From Rusavskia elegans (lineage: Eukaryota > Ascomycota > Lecanoromycetes > Teloschistales > Teloschistaceae): DNA of 64,000 nt. Shown in pieces: positions 23,529-35,907 of this stretch. Location: assembly GCA_011316305.1 (NCBI GenBank), contig SAUG01000056.1, positions 496,001 to 560,000 on the forward strand, read 5' to 3'. Position 1 is the first letter of the stretch, and the number at the start of each line of letters is the position of its first letter. The notes under the pieces are model-generated. The model worked only from the letters and a program-made list of their open reading frames with translations, was not told the origin of the DNA and made no database searches. Both the position numbers and the translations under genes were made by a program.

Positions 23529-26500
23529 TTAACCGGATTTAAACGTATTAGCGACGTTTAGAATACTAGAAGCGGCGGCGAAAGAATCGCTATTACAGCG
23601 TTTTTTTAAAGACAGATTCTGGAGCTCTAGTAAATTTATATATTCTTTATAATAATTAGCAGAAAAGATTTTTATAAAGCTATCTACTGGAATTACTACT
23701 ATAGAGGCCATATAATTAATATTTATATTTCTATTATAGACTTTTTAGTAGAATTAATAACAATATATATTAATATAGTCAGGCTTTAATTTAAACTATA
23801 AATTAATATTCTAAAGTATTTATACTATTTATATATTAATAATCTAGATATATAGTTTATAGCCTGAATCAAATAATATTTCTTTAAAAAACCGATTCTA
23901 CTATTGGAATTCTTTACTACTAGCGATAGCTACTAGGAGTTCTACTTCTATTAAATTTATTATATCTATTTTCTACTTCGATATTTTTTAATCTATTATT
24001 TCGCCGAATAATTCAAATATATAGTTCGACGGACTTCGCCGATTTATTATATCGTCTATAAATAAAACGTCCGATAAAGTAATAAATAACGTATTTAAAT
24101 TAATTTTATAAGTATTAAAAATAACTAAATAAAATCTATAGTATTCTAATTAAGATATAGTTCTAATTACTAATTTTAGATAATCTTTCGATAGATTTAT
24201 TATAATTTCTAAAAGTTTCGAAGTAGTATAACCGATATTAGCACGAGTAATAATTACTACGAATTTAAATAATCCGATAAACTATTAATATAATAGAATC
24301 TATTAGAATTCGGCTATATCTATAATTTTAGAAGATATTTCGGAACTAATAAATAGAGTTTTAGAAATTTTATTCAAAAAATCAATATTATACTTTATTA
24401 TAATTTTATTAATATAAAAATTATAATATAATAATAATTTATATACTTCGCGATCGCGAGTAATACAGATATCTAAAAACTAGGATATTTAGCTCTAATA
24501 TTTCATTTTATAGTATTTAAAAAAATTTATTTAAAGTTTTTTACTATATTTTATATAGCTGTTTTTATAGATAATAAAAATATTACCTATAAAAAATAAT
24601 AATATTATATATTTATCAACGAATAAATATTTGAATTCGGATATTATTATAAATTGTAGATCTACGAAAATATTTGATAGATAAGAAAACTATAGCGTCG
24701 GCTACTATTTTCGGCTATTAAACGTTTTAAATAGTTATAAAAAAATAAATTTCGATTTTTTCCAATCTAGTAGAAAATTTATATAAATAAATTCGTTAAT
24801 ATTTTAATTAGAGAAAGATTTAACTATATTATATTATCTAGTTTAAAAGCTAATGTATATAACGATAGCTATAAATATCCGAAAAATATAAATCGCGAAA
24901 ATAGTAGCGTAGATATTAGTATTAGTATTTTTAAAATTATTTTTAATTAGAAGATATAATTTTAATTTAGTTAAATAATTTTATCTATCGGATTTATATT
25001 TAAAACCTTATATAATAAAATTGTCTCTTTGCTATTTTAAACTATAGTATCGAATATTACTTTCTTCCAGGTATTTTTATTCTATAGCTTTTTTATTTCG
25101 CTTTAAACGGTTTCTATAAATTTTTCTATAAGCCGATATTTTAATATATTATTCTAGAAACGAGGTTCCGAAAGTAGTTAATTATAGTAATACCGCGTTT
25201 CTAGTAGAAAAAATTAATAGATAAATATTAGAGTACTATATATATATATATTATATAAACAGATAGATCGGCTATAAATACTATAAAAAATACTATAGAA
25301 ACTCCGCTAGCGGTATATTAAAAAAGAGTTATATAGACTTCGTTTTATTTAGACTTTTTAGTAGTCTTTTTAATAGTTACTTCTTCGGCTTTATTTATTT
25401 TATCTATTTTCTTTCGACGGTATATAATATCTAGAAGTAGAATATTTTCTTTAGTATATTATAGTTTATTAGAACTACGAGTTTTCTTTAATTTAAAAGG
25501 CGTAGAAGTAGGTAAGAAATTTTTATCATTTTTAATAAATCTAGGTATATTTTTGTCGAATACGAATTTACGATTAAATAATTATATATCTGATTAAACG
25601 AATTTATTAATCGATTCTATTATCTTTTTAAAAGTAATACGTTCATTAGTAGAATTATAGTATAGGTTTTTACCGGAATTTCTGCTATTATAGCTATTTT
25701 ATAGCGATATTCTACCCTTTAAAATAGATAGTAATAGAAAAAGCTGGTTTTTTTTATCTTTTCCTTTATTATTAGATATTAGAGATAGAGATTTCTTTCG
25801 AAATCTTTCTAGATTCGTTTAGATCTATTTAGAAGCGTTATTTTTATCGCTTTTACTATTATTAAATTTAGCAATAAAGTAATATATTTATAGGATATCG
25901 AACGTATTATATAGAAATAGCTCTATTTATAGCGAAATTTAATTAACTTTTATAGATTAATAGAATAAAGTTTCGTTATATAAAATAGTTTTAATAACTA
26001 TTAGAATAAAATCCTCTATAGAAAAATATTTTTTACTATAATATTTATAATATAAGCAGCGTCTATAGTAATCTAGAATTAAAAATTTTATAAAAGATTT
26101 ATTTCGTTTATTATTACTTTAGTTTTAATAATAAAAATATATTCTAGTCGGTTTAAATAACTATTCTATATATATATATTTAGATTAATAGATTTCTAGG
26201 AAATTCCTAGTTCGGTGATAAAGTTTATAGATTTTTTATCTAAAGTTACTTCCGTATCCGATCGTATAAATAATATTATTTTTTAAAGCGTATTTAAATA
26301 AATTTAAAAGAATGGCGAAGGAATTTAATAGCTTTTAATTTAAAATAATAGATTTTAACGATATAGAAATCCGTTTTAGTATATACGAAGTATAAAATCT
26401 AGTAATAACGGTTTAGATCGGCAGCTTTTGAGATTAGATTATAGATATTTTGATAGAAAAAGCTCGTCGAAATTCTCTAACTAATATAAAGGTATTAAAA

Positions 26501-26540
26501 TATTTTAATAGATTTTGAATATAACGTTTATTTAATATTT
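23529..26540 (-). pseudogene. Ty1/Copia polyprotein (integrase, RT, RNase H), 3' part
   Basis: The minus-strand frame, read through RIP-type stops, gives the Copia order. The integrase lies at about 26300-25950, with R-S-D-T-E-V followed by F-I-T-E-L-G-I-S (family S-D-N-x-x-E-F ... G-I-x-H-x-x-S) and then a conserved Y-x-x-x-x-L/R stretch. RT is further along, with its catalytic region reading I-L-L-F-(F/Y)-I-G-N-I-F-I-I near 24560-24610, where family Y-V-D-D-I has been altered. The RNase H tail V-D-S-F-I-K-I-F-S-A-N-Y-Y-K-E-Y corresponds to A-D-x-L-T-K-x-L. The last 60 codons (23711-23529) form the longest clean ATG frame I can support here, but they are only this tail. The element is interrupted by Y at 26554; upstream parts probably continue from 30909. 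Confidence 0.75.
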
Positions 26541-26553
26541 ATTAGTTAATAAT
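26541..26553. repeat. 13-bp target duplication of Y copy 2 (left)
   Basis: ATTAGTTAATAAT is repeated perfectly at 30896-30908. Confidence 0.8.
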
Positions 26554-27197
26554 CCCCCCTGGAAGACTCCTGTCTGGGGTTATATTGAGTTTTTATATAT
26601 ATATATATATATGTTCCATCAACGTTATATACGGCAACGATTGTTGTATTTCACGTGCAAAGAAATTTTTACAGCCAAAGTAGTTCGTCAGGCAAGGTTT
26701 ACAGCGCAGTCAATCACTTCTATTTAACTATTTCCTTTTTTATTCGATTACGAATCCTCTACTATATAAGTACAATTCCGTTACTCGCAGTCCTCGGTCC
26801 AGTTTAAATACTATATATCCAGTTTTTCCTCGACGTTATATATAATTATCAGCTTTTAATATTTCCGCTATATCTACCTACTATACTTCGAAATAATTAT
26901 CTATATCCGTCGCCTTAGCTATATTTATCGTATAACCCGTATCTAAACGCCCCGTTAAACTATTAAAGTACTTTTTAGCCCGTATAGCTTTAAGAGGGTT
27001 ACTAGCTATAGGGTCGCCTGCTAGTACGCTAGCTACTATAGCTAGAAGCTTTATCCGGTCGATTAGACTAAAAGGAGATAGAGAGGTCGGATAGCGCGTT
27101 TTAAAGGCGGTAAAAAGAAAATCTTTATTGAAATCGGAATAGATTACTCTAGCTATAACGAAATAGTCGACGACCGCGCGGGTAGATACAGTTATTA

Positions 27198-27607
27198 TAT
27201 TACGTCCACGATTCCACAGAGGTTCTATAAAGAGATTAGTCAGGCAAGCGAGCCTAATCGCTTATAGCCGCCTATAGCCGATATAGCCGCTTTTCTAGAT
27301 AGAACTTTTAGTAGACGGCTACTTATCGGCCCTTACGGCTATTTTTACTATATATATTACTTATTATTTCTATAGATAGTTTCTTTTATTAGTTATTAAT
27401 ATAATTATTAAATATATTTCTACTATTCTCTTTTTAATTACTTTATAACGAAGATACCTCGTAATATTATAACCGTACTTCTATAGGTATATAGAATTTA
27501 TTATAATAATCTATACTAGGTTTCCTTTACTATTTAATAGCTCGAACTATATCTATAGCTATAGCTAGGCTTAAATATAACGCTTTATAATATATAGAAA
27601 TATTATA
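27198..27607 (+). repeat. 5' LTR of gag unit copy 2
   Basis: It starts TATTACGTCCACGATTCC, nearly the unmutated terminus. Confidence 0.85.
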
Positions 27608-30136
27608 TTTTAATAACTTACTATATTAGTTTTATTATCCCGACCTATAGATCGAAGCGATACTATTAAAATAGTAATACTAAGTATCTATAAAGGAAAT
27701 AAAAGATCTTTAAAACTATAAGTTATTTAAATAAGTATTTACTTCGTATTATATATAAACCAGTTTCTAAATAAAATAATTAAAATTCTATTTATAATAT
27801 TATATCTAGGAAAGATTATCTTTAATTAGATATAGCCTCGAGTAGAAAATTATCTCGATAACCTAGAAGGATAAAGAAAAAATAAGATATTATAGATCTT
27901 CTATACCTTTAGTAATCTTATTATAGCTATAAAAGAAGCCTTCGGAAATAATAATAAAGATAGAGTAATAGGAAGAAAATTTATAGTTCTAAAATAGTAG
28001 AAATCGGTAGTTATTTATATTATTTAGTTTAGAACGTTAGTTTATAAAATAGACTAGAAGGATTTAGCTCTAAAAGTCTACTTTTATAAGGGATTCTAGA
28101 TAAAAATTAAGGAAGCTATAGTAGTAATTAAAAAACTAAATTTATTAATAGAACTTATTAAATTTATAATAAGAATCGATACTAAATAATATAAAATATA
28201 TTTAGATAAATAGGCGCTTAGTAAAATAGAATCTACTAAAAGAAAGTCTAGAGAAAACCTAATAAAGCTTAATATTACTGAAACTAAAGAATTAAAAACT
28301 AAAGTTTATTATTTATATAGAAAAATAGGATACTTTAAAAGGAATTACCTAATTAAAAAAGTAACTAAAGTAATTAAATATTTTTTTAAAATAATAGAAA
28401 AATTATTCTATAAATATATAGTAAAAAGCTGGTTAGCCTACTATAATAATATATACCCTATCTATCTATTAGATAAAGTAAAAATAGGATATTATTCTAA
28501 AAAGTTAAAAAAAATATAAAAATTAAAACTAATAATCGATTTTAAATTATATAAAACCGAAAAATCCGTTATAGTAGCGCTTAAAATTAAAATCGGAAGT
28601 TAATAGATAATAGCTCTTATAAATAGAAAGGAAGATAATAAAGTTATGAAGGGATTCTATAATAAAATTAAAGGATATTTCTACGGACGGATAATAAAAA
28701 ATAATAGAATCTTTAATATCGAAATTAAAATATAAAATAGATTAATTAGAATAATAAATTTTACTATTATTAAAAATTAGAGAAGTTACGTTATTCTAGA
28801 AAATAAATAGAAAGAATTAATTTTAGAAAAACTAATAGAAAAAAATACTATAAATAAAAAAATAGAACTATAAATAATATACTTTCTAGCCTATAAAAAT
28901 TATTTATATAAAGAAATAGATATCGTTTCTATAATAAATTACGACGATATTAAAGAATTAGATAAGAATTTTAAAAAAAGCAGAAAAGTTTAAAATATAA
29001 AAGTTTAAAAAGAGTATTACTATTTCTTTTAGTAATTTACTAAAAAGTATAATAAAAATAGAAAAATAATTTAATAGCTTTAGATAGACTATATTAGAAA
29101 AATATACTAAAGTATAGTAAAAACTATAGATAAAATTAAATACTATAAACCGAACTAAGTAAACTAGAATAAAAAAATACCGGACCCGATATTTAGTATA
29201 TAATCTAGAAATAAAGAGTTCAATTAGTATCTATCCTTATTATTATAAGATAAAATAGTCGTTAAAAAATAGGATTTAGTAAAACTATTAGAGAAATCTA
29301 AAATAACTTATAATATAAATATATAAACTAGTTATAAAATAAAAGTAAAAAAGTTTTTAATTAGACTTTTTTTAGGACCCTATATTTTCTATAGGTTAAA
29401 AAAAATTAAAATCTTTTAAAATTTAATCCAGATTATCCGAATTAAAACTAGATATTAATTTAATAGAAGCCTTTTATATAGCTAGTATAAAATTAATAGA
29501 GGAATAGAACGCGACTAGATTATTAAATTTATCGAGCCGAAATAATACGTATTACTTTTAAATAATAAAATTACTTTTATATTTATTTAAAGCGCGATAA
29601 TAGGTAATAAAATACTTTTATTTATTAAAGAGTCGGCAGAAATCCGACTCCTAAACTAAATATTTATTATAAATTTCTTTTTTAGAATTAAAGAAAGATT
29701 CGATATAATAATAAGCTTTAGAATATTTATTAAAAATACTAGCGATATTAGAATAGAGTTTATTCTTTTTATCTTTAAAACGCTTCCCTGCGAAAGTTAG
29801 TAAAGTAAAAAAAATAAAAAATTAATATATAAATAGTATTAGATATTAGAAAATTATATAATTTCTAAACCCGAGTATATTTACTATAAATATTACCTCT
29901 AACTTTATCTTTATATTTTTTTAAAGAATTATAAGTATATAGAAAATAAAAAAAAGATATTATAATTCCTTTTAACTAAATATAATAAAAAGATTTTAAA
30001 TAGTTTTCTTTTAAAAAATATATAGTAAAGATATTAAAAAATAATAAAAGAAAAATAGAAAAAAAAAGAAAAATACTCTTTTTTATACCCCGTAAAAAGC
30101 TTTTATACTAAATAAAAAGCGATATAGGAAGGGCTA
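27608..30136 (+). pseudogene. Gag capsid with zinc knuckle plus unrecognised second coding stretch
   Basis: From about 27680 a Ty3/Gypsy Gag capsid domain is readable through RIP stops (a stretch near 27960-28130 reads R-K-F-I-V-L-K, then V-Y-K-I-D, as in Retrotrans_gag proteins). The CCHC knuckle at 28307-28348 now reads Y-Y-L-Y-R-K-I-G-Y-F-K-R-N-Y (family C-x-x-C-G-K-x-G-H-F-x-R-x-C). A W-L-A-Y-Y-N-N-stretch follows at about 28431. The next ~1.6 kb (28520-30110) looks coding, but I recognise no protease, RT or integrase in it. The shared purine tract and the LTR follow. Gag would form particles; the role of the second stretch is unknown. Confidence 0.75.
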
Positions 30137-30546
30137 TATTATATCTATAATTCTATAGAAGTTCTATAAAAAGATTAGTTAGATAAATAAGCCTAATTAC
30201 TTATAGCCGCCTATAGCCGATATAGCCGTTCTTCTAAATAGGACTTTTAATAGATAGCTACTTATCGGCCTTTATAGCTATTTTTACTATATATATTACT
30301 TATTATTTCTATAGATAGTTTTTCTTATTAGTTATTAATATAATTATTAAATATATCTTTATTATTCTCTTTTAAATTACTTTATAACGAAGATACTTTA
30401 TAATATTATAACCGTACCTCTATAGGTATATAGGATTAGTTATAATAATCTATACTAGAACTCTCTTTCTATTTAGTAGCTCGGACTACGTCTACGGCTA
30501 TAGCTAGGCTCGAGCGTAACGCTTTCTAATATATAGGGACGTTATA
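30137..30546 (+). repeat. 3' LTR of gag unit copy 2
   Basis: It starts TATTATATC and ends GGGACGTTATA. It pairs with 27198-27607. Confidence 0.85.
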
Positions 30547-30908
30547 TATTATAGATAAAAGTACTACCGTCTAGTTTAGCTATAGTATAGCTATGACGGG
30601 AGTATATATATACGTAAAGAACTTTAGAGTTATATTACTAGTAAAAGAAGAAGAAGCGATAACTATAAGGTATATTTATCTATAAAAATTTCTACGTTAA
30701 TTAAATTATCGGTAGAAGGATACGTTATATTACTAAATAAATTTAAATTATAATTCTATAGAACCGTTATTTACGTTATCTAAACTAGAGTATAAGTTCT
30801 ACTACCGTATATTTAATACTGGTATACCAACGCTTGATTTGCTTATCGAACCATTGGTTTACCGGGCACCAAAGCTAAAACAAATAATTAAATAAATTAG
30901 TTAATAAT

Positions 30909-33056
30909 ATTTTAGTTTTATCTATAGTTTCTAACTCTTTAGCTATCTACTATAAATATTCAATAGTTTTATCGACGACGTAAATAAATAGCTAGTATTA
31001 GTTTTTAATTATATCTAATTTAGCTACGGCGAAAAATACTAGAACGACGTTTCTATATCTATTTATATTATTATCTAATATAGATAACTTATTAATTATT
31101 CTATATTTAATATAAAGCTTCCTGTTATATTTAATATAAAGTATTCTAAGATTTTCAAAAAGATTTTCCTTTTTTTATAGATATTTTTTCGAGACTAAAT
31201 TAGTTATAAAGTTGAAATTATAGTTTATATTAGAGTGTTTTAACGGTATTATACTATTTAGCGAGTTAATATTTACTATAATACTTCTATATACTATAAT
31301 CGGTATCGATTCTTTATTTATAAAAATATATAAACCGTTAGTATAGTTTCGTTTTTTAATAAAACGGTAGGCTATAGTATTATTAAATAGATTAATTATA
31401 CAACTACTATAAAATATCTAAAATAAAAAATGGAAGTAATTAGTAATAGAGATTTCTAGAAAAGTAGCTAATAAAATACTAGTAGATATTAATTTATTAT
31501 TTTTTTCGCTGCTTTTATATTTCTATTTAATATATTAAATACAGGTTTTATATTTTTTCTATATTTCTTCGTCGATATTAAGATTTTTTTTTACTTTTTT
31601 TATATTTACTACTTTAAATTTAAAGCTAGCTTACTTTCCCGGTTAATTCTATCTAAAATATTCTATAATATAATAGGATTTTTTAAAAATATACTTTCGT
31701 TTATAGACGTATTTTAATAGTTTATTAATTTTTTTAAAAGAAGAATTAATATTTTTCTTTTATCTTTTCCTTTACCTTTTTTTTATCCGTATTATTATTA
31801 CTATTATTATTTTCTACGGCGGTAAATATAATATATTTATTAGAGATTTTAAAATTAAATAGACGAACGTATTTATAGAACTTTTCGATAGATTTATAAT
31901 ACGATTTTTCGTATTTTATAATAAAATTAGATCTAAATTTATAGTTCTATAAAAGAGTAAAAGTTAGATTATAAATAATAAAAACCAAATTTTTTAATAT
32001 TTTTCTAGTATTTTTACTTTCAGAAACTTTAACGTATTTAGTTTAAAGAGATATCTACGAGTATTTTTCGAATAATATTTTAATACTTTAATTTTATATA
32101 GAATCTGCGAAAAGCTTTTTATACTATTATTTTATTTTTTTTATTTTAATAGAGTTAGTTAATATAATTATAGATTATAGTATCTATAGTAGGTTCTATA
32201 GATGAAATTTGATAAATCTAGAAAATACTAGATTTACGTCTAAAATATTTTTATTAATATACTCGACTATATTAGTAATAGCTCTCTATTTTACTTTATA
32301 TCTATTATAGAATTGTTTATAACGTTATTTAATATCTTTCCAAATCTTTTATACTATACTAATTTATTTTCTAATTACTATAATTATTAGAGGTATCTTT
32401 ATCGGCGGAATATACGCCGGAAAAGTTGGTTTTTAAATCTATTAAAGTTTATTAGATTAAGAAAAATCGATATAATTTTAAATACGGGCTTAAACGGCTT
32501 TAGCTTTAATAATAGCGACTTATTAGTTTTAATCTTTAGTTTAGGCTAGGATAATAGATCGCTTAAATATTATTCTAATAATATAAAAAGATATTTAAAT
32601 ATTCGTTAAAAGTTAGAATATTATTAAAAGAAGAAAAATATCTAGTAACGAAATCTTTTTTTATATTCGCTAATATATAGCTTGAACTCGTAACTATAAA
32701 ATAAATTACTTTTTCTTTTCGTTATCTAATAGATATTTTAGTAAATTAACCACTTTATATAATTTTTTTTAGTAAAGCTATAGTAAAACTTCTCTTCTAT
32801 TAATAGTAAAGATTACGGTAAAAAATGCTATTAATTATTATTTAAATAAATAATATCTTTTAATACGATATATATCTATCGGTTAAAGTTACTAGATATC
32901 GCTTTAATCTATAGTACCCGAGTTTATAACTATAGAACAATTAAATATAGAAATATAATCGTATTAATTAAAATATATAAAAAAGAAAGCTATAAAAATA
33001 TCAAATTATATAGAATATAGACGTTAATAAACTACGCTAAACTTAATAGAATATAT
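30909..33056 (-). pseudogene. Probable upstream part of the Copia element; domains not resolved
   Basis: Removal of Y copy 2 joins this stretch to the Copia integrase end at 26540, so by position it should hold the start of integrase, protease and Gag on the minus strand. Partial minus-strand frames with RIP-type stops are visible, for example one around 31100-30910 containing V-V-L-V-F-F-A-V-A-K-L and K-E-L-E-T-I. I could not identify a protease or zinc knuckle. The assignment rests mainly on continuity, and part of this stretch may be another repeat. Confidence 0.4.
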
Positions 33057-33302
33057 ATTATATCTAAGTAGACAAGTTACGTAATTTCAGCGACTAGTTT
33101 AAATGATACTCTTATAATAATCCCGCCATACAGGCTTTCAGCTCTCTATATCAAAGGCAAAGAAAGATTTAAAGAATCTACGAAGGCGAATATAATATCG
33201 CGCAAGCAGCAAGCTTTTTGAAAGCTTGTATGGCGGGATTGTTATAAAAGTATTATCTGAAATAGTCGCTGAAATCACGTAATTTATCTATTTAGATATA
33301 AT
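33057..33302. mobile_element. 246-bp foldback MITE with ~85-bp terminal inverted repeats, little RIP inside
   Basis: The left arm 33057-33141 and the reverse complement of 33217-33302 align over ~85 bases (start ATTATATCTAAG, later AATCCCGCCATACA), and their differences are almost all C/T or G/A. The centre (33142-33216) keeps CA and TG. TA at both ends would suit a Tc1/mariner-type 2-bp target, but the palindromic end makes this undecidable by eye. No coding capacity. Confidence 0.75.
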
Positions 33303-33415
33303 GCCTACTCTATTTGATTTAACGTATCTTGGCAATGGCTGAATTCCATGTAAATAAACAGCTTGCTGTCTTTTTACCGTCGATTTTTGGCATTACTTTA
33401 CTTTTATTATAGTAC
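33303..33415. other. Short low-RIP stretch next to the foldback MITE
   Basis: This ~110-bp stretch keeps normal CA/TG content (e.g. 'ttggcaatggctgaattcca', 'cagcttgctgtc'), then typical RIP sequence resumes. No gene or structure recognised. It may be unique DNA or part of a larger young insertion. Confidence 0.5.
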
Positions 33416-33630
33416 GTTAAGATATCTACTCGCTTATCTATTAGCTATAGAGCTACGTCGTATATATCCGATATATCCGATAGATTATAAAAACACCTAT
33501 ATTTGTTAACGTATTTTTTTAAATATTATATAAAGTGCTCCAACGCTTGAATTATTTAAATACGACCGTTATAAATATTTAAATATATTAGATACGTTAT
33601 AGAAAAAGGCTTTAAAAAGAATTTAGTTAA
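33416..33630. other. Decayed sequence sharing a block with 35200-35310
   Basis: A block near 33445-33520 ('cgtatatatccgatatatccgatag') resembles one near 35235-35290 ('cgttattcatatccgatatatccgccg'). Both may belong to one further repeat family. No gene recognised. Confidence 0.35.
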
Positions 33631-34596
33631 TTTAGTTTTGGTTTTAGTATCCGATAAACCAATAATTCGATAAATAAATCAAACGTTAGTATACCAGTAT
33701 TAAATATACGGTAGTGGAATTTATATTCTAGTTTAGTTAATATAAATAACGGTTTTTTCTATAGAATTTTAATTTTAATTTGCTTAGTAATATAATGTAT
33801 TCTTCTAACGATAATTTAACTAATATAGAAATCTTTATAAATAAATATACCTCGTAGTTATTGCTTTTTTTTTAACTAGTAATATAAGTTTTATAATATC
33901 TTTCGTTAGTATTACGATTTACTAAAATCCTTTATATACGTATATCTTCTCGTAATAGCTATACCGTAGCTAATTAGACGATAGTATCTTTATTTATAAT
34001 AACTATACCTATTTTCGAAGATATCGACTACTTTATTATAGTTAAAGTAATCTATTTTAATTTCGATAAAAATACCTTTTTATCGTCTTTAAAATACGCT
34101 ATCCGATCTCTTTACCGCCCTTTAATCTAATCGACCGGGGAAAGTTTCTAGCTATAATAGCTAGTATACTAGCTAGTAACCCTATAGCTAGCGACCGTTA
34201 AAAAGCTATACAGGCTAAAAAGCATTTTAATAACTTAATAGAATATTTAGATACGGGTAATATAATAAATATAAACAAGACTATAACTATTTATAATTAC
34301 TTTATATTAATAGTAGATAGATATAGCGAAAATATTAGATATTTATATTTATTTATAATATCGAAAAAGAAATAGTAAAAGATTCGTAATTTATATGATA
34401 GAGGATTCGTAATCGCGAATAAAAAAGAAAATAGTTAAATAGAAGTAACCAACGCTGTATATCTTATCTGACGAATATAATTTTAGTTATAGAAATTTCA
34501 TTATACGTAAAATATAATAATCGTTGCCGTATATAACGTTGATAAAATATATATATATATATATATAGAAACTTAATATAACCCTGAATCGAAACC
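33631..34596 (+). mobile_element. Element Y, copy 3
   Basis: It starts with the 'tttagttttggttttagtatcc' terminus and ends near 'atataaccctgaatcgaaac'. An imperfect duplicate (about 33614-33627, taaaaagaatttag; about 34598-34611, taaagagattttag) may be its target duplication, so the boundaries are approximate. The shared frame is on the plus strand (about 33960-34340) with more RIP stops than in copy 5. Confidence 0.65.
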
Positions 34597-34611
34597 TTTT
34601 AAAGAGATTTT

Positions 34612-34831
34612 AGAAAGAATAAAGTTAGTTTTATCCGGTAGTTATAGCCGGGATTTAAATCTAGTTAGCTATATTTATAACGTATCTATTTTTCTATTTT
34701 ATTAGATAAAAATCTAATAGAATTTAGCTATTTGGTTAAAATAAAACTATATAGCGTATATTATTTCTCTACGCCAGATATTCGAATTATAATTTAAACG
34801 TTTTAGTTTAAATATATAGTAATCTTTTAAC
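34612..34831. other. Unassigned AT-rich stretch
   Basis: Nothing recognised. Confidence 0.3.
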
Positions 34832-35159
34832 TAGCCACTTCGGGTCGGGTTCCCGTCGAACCGTCGAGTACCCGACGGGAACCCGCCAAGCCTTTTTATT
34901 TAATTATATAATAATAAAATATAATAATTAATTTATTTTTTAATTATATATATAAGTAATATAAACAGGTAATATAATTAACTTAACTAAAATCTTTCTA
35001 GCTAGCGTAGTTAATTAATTCGATTTTTTTTAAATAATTCGTATAATTTTTATACTAGAATTATTCTTTTATACTAGGGCTTAGCGCTAAAATCCAGTCT
35101 TAGTAAATCGGATCGGATTAGTTTACTCGAGTTCGAAATCCGATCCGACGGCCAGCCTA
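34832..35159. mobile_element. 328-bp hAT-type MITE, copy F
   Basis: The ends are TAGCCACTTCGGG and CCGACGGCCAGCCTA, with subterminal GGGTCGGGTT and GATCGGATTA repeats. Flanking octamers (cttttaac, gtaattat) do not match, so its target duplication is lost or the ends are slightly misplaced. The middle part matches copy E ('aatctttctagctagcgtag'). Confidence 0.7.
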
Positions 35160-35907
35160 GTAATTATAATACTAGCTTCTTTTATTTCTTTTTAGAAACT
35201 TTTGAATATCTATCCGTTTATCGATTAGTTATAATACGCCGTTATTCATATCCGATATATCCGCCGGGCTATTAAAATATTTATAATTTTAAACGTTTAA
35301 ATCTATTATAGCGTTTATTTAACTTCTTTATATTCGCGTTCTATTAAATATTCTAATTTTAAAGTTTCACTATCCTATTACAGAATCCTCTTTCCGGTTT
35401 TATAGCGGATATAAAAATACTTTCAATTTTAACGTTTTTCTACTACTAAAAAACGGCTATAATTACTATAAAATCTATTCGCGATATATTAAATCTCGAT
35501 TAATATCTTCTTTTTTTATCCTATAATTCTATTCCTTTTTTACTCTATCTAGAAATTTTAATCTCTATCTCTAATTAATTAAAATAGATAGAAGACTATA
35601 TATTTAATAAAAATAGTTAAATTAAAACCGGCCGCTATATTAATAACGATTTCTTTATCGGCCTATTAAATTATATATTATCTAGTTCTTTCTTCTACGT
35701 AGATATCTATTTAGAAACGAAACTTCCAGATCTATAAAAATAAAAGTAATAATAGCTCTATTTTTTAAACTCTTTAAATATTTAAAAGACCTCGTATCGG
35801 CCTTTTTACTTCGAGCTAACTAATTCTAATATAATAAAGTTCTATAATACGTTTATCTATTTCTACTATAGACGCTTTTAATTCTAGCTAGCCGACGTCT
35901 AATTAGT
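35160..35907. other. Unassigned degraded coding-like stretch
   Basis: Minus-strand frames with RIP-type stops are visible (for example around 35800-35650, reading F-K-E-F-K-K and S-G-S-F-V-S-K), but no domain is recognisable. After removal of the gag unit at 35908-39256 it continues into 39257-39660. Confidence 0.35.

Larger units (their letters stand above)
27198..30546 (+). mobile_element. Complete Gypsy 'gag unit', copy 2
   Basis: It has 410-bp LTRs (27198-27607 and 30137-30546) and a perfect 5-bp target duplication TATTA (27193-27197 and 30547-30551). The interior is 2529 bp, the same as in copy 3. It is inserted in Y copy 2, whose two halves join cleanly when the unit is removed. Confidence 0.88.
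26554..30895 (-). mobile_element. Element Y, copy 2, split by a gag unit; least mutated 5' part
   Basis: The Y segments 26554-27197 and 30552-30895 (about 990 bp together) are flanked by a perfect 13-bp duplication. The left part (26554-26720) keeps many CA and TG dinucleotides, so it shows the least altered terminus, CCCCCCTGGAAGACTCCTGTC. The right end shows 'caccaaagctaaaacaaata'. The shared frame is antisense here (about 27190-26870). The coding strand is assumed from other copies. Confidence 0.75.

Noticed and set aside
23529..23711. A 60-codon ATG-to-stop frame on the minus strand as a separate small gene
   Set aside because: Its sequence (V-D-S-F-I-K-I-F-S-A-N-Y-Y-K-E-Y) is the tail of the Copia RNase H region, and upstream codons of the same frame continue the polyprotein, so the ATG is internal.
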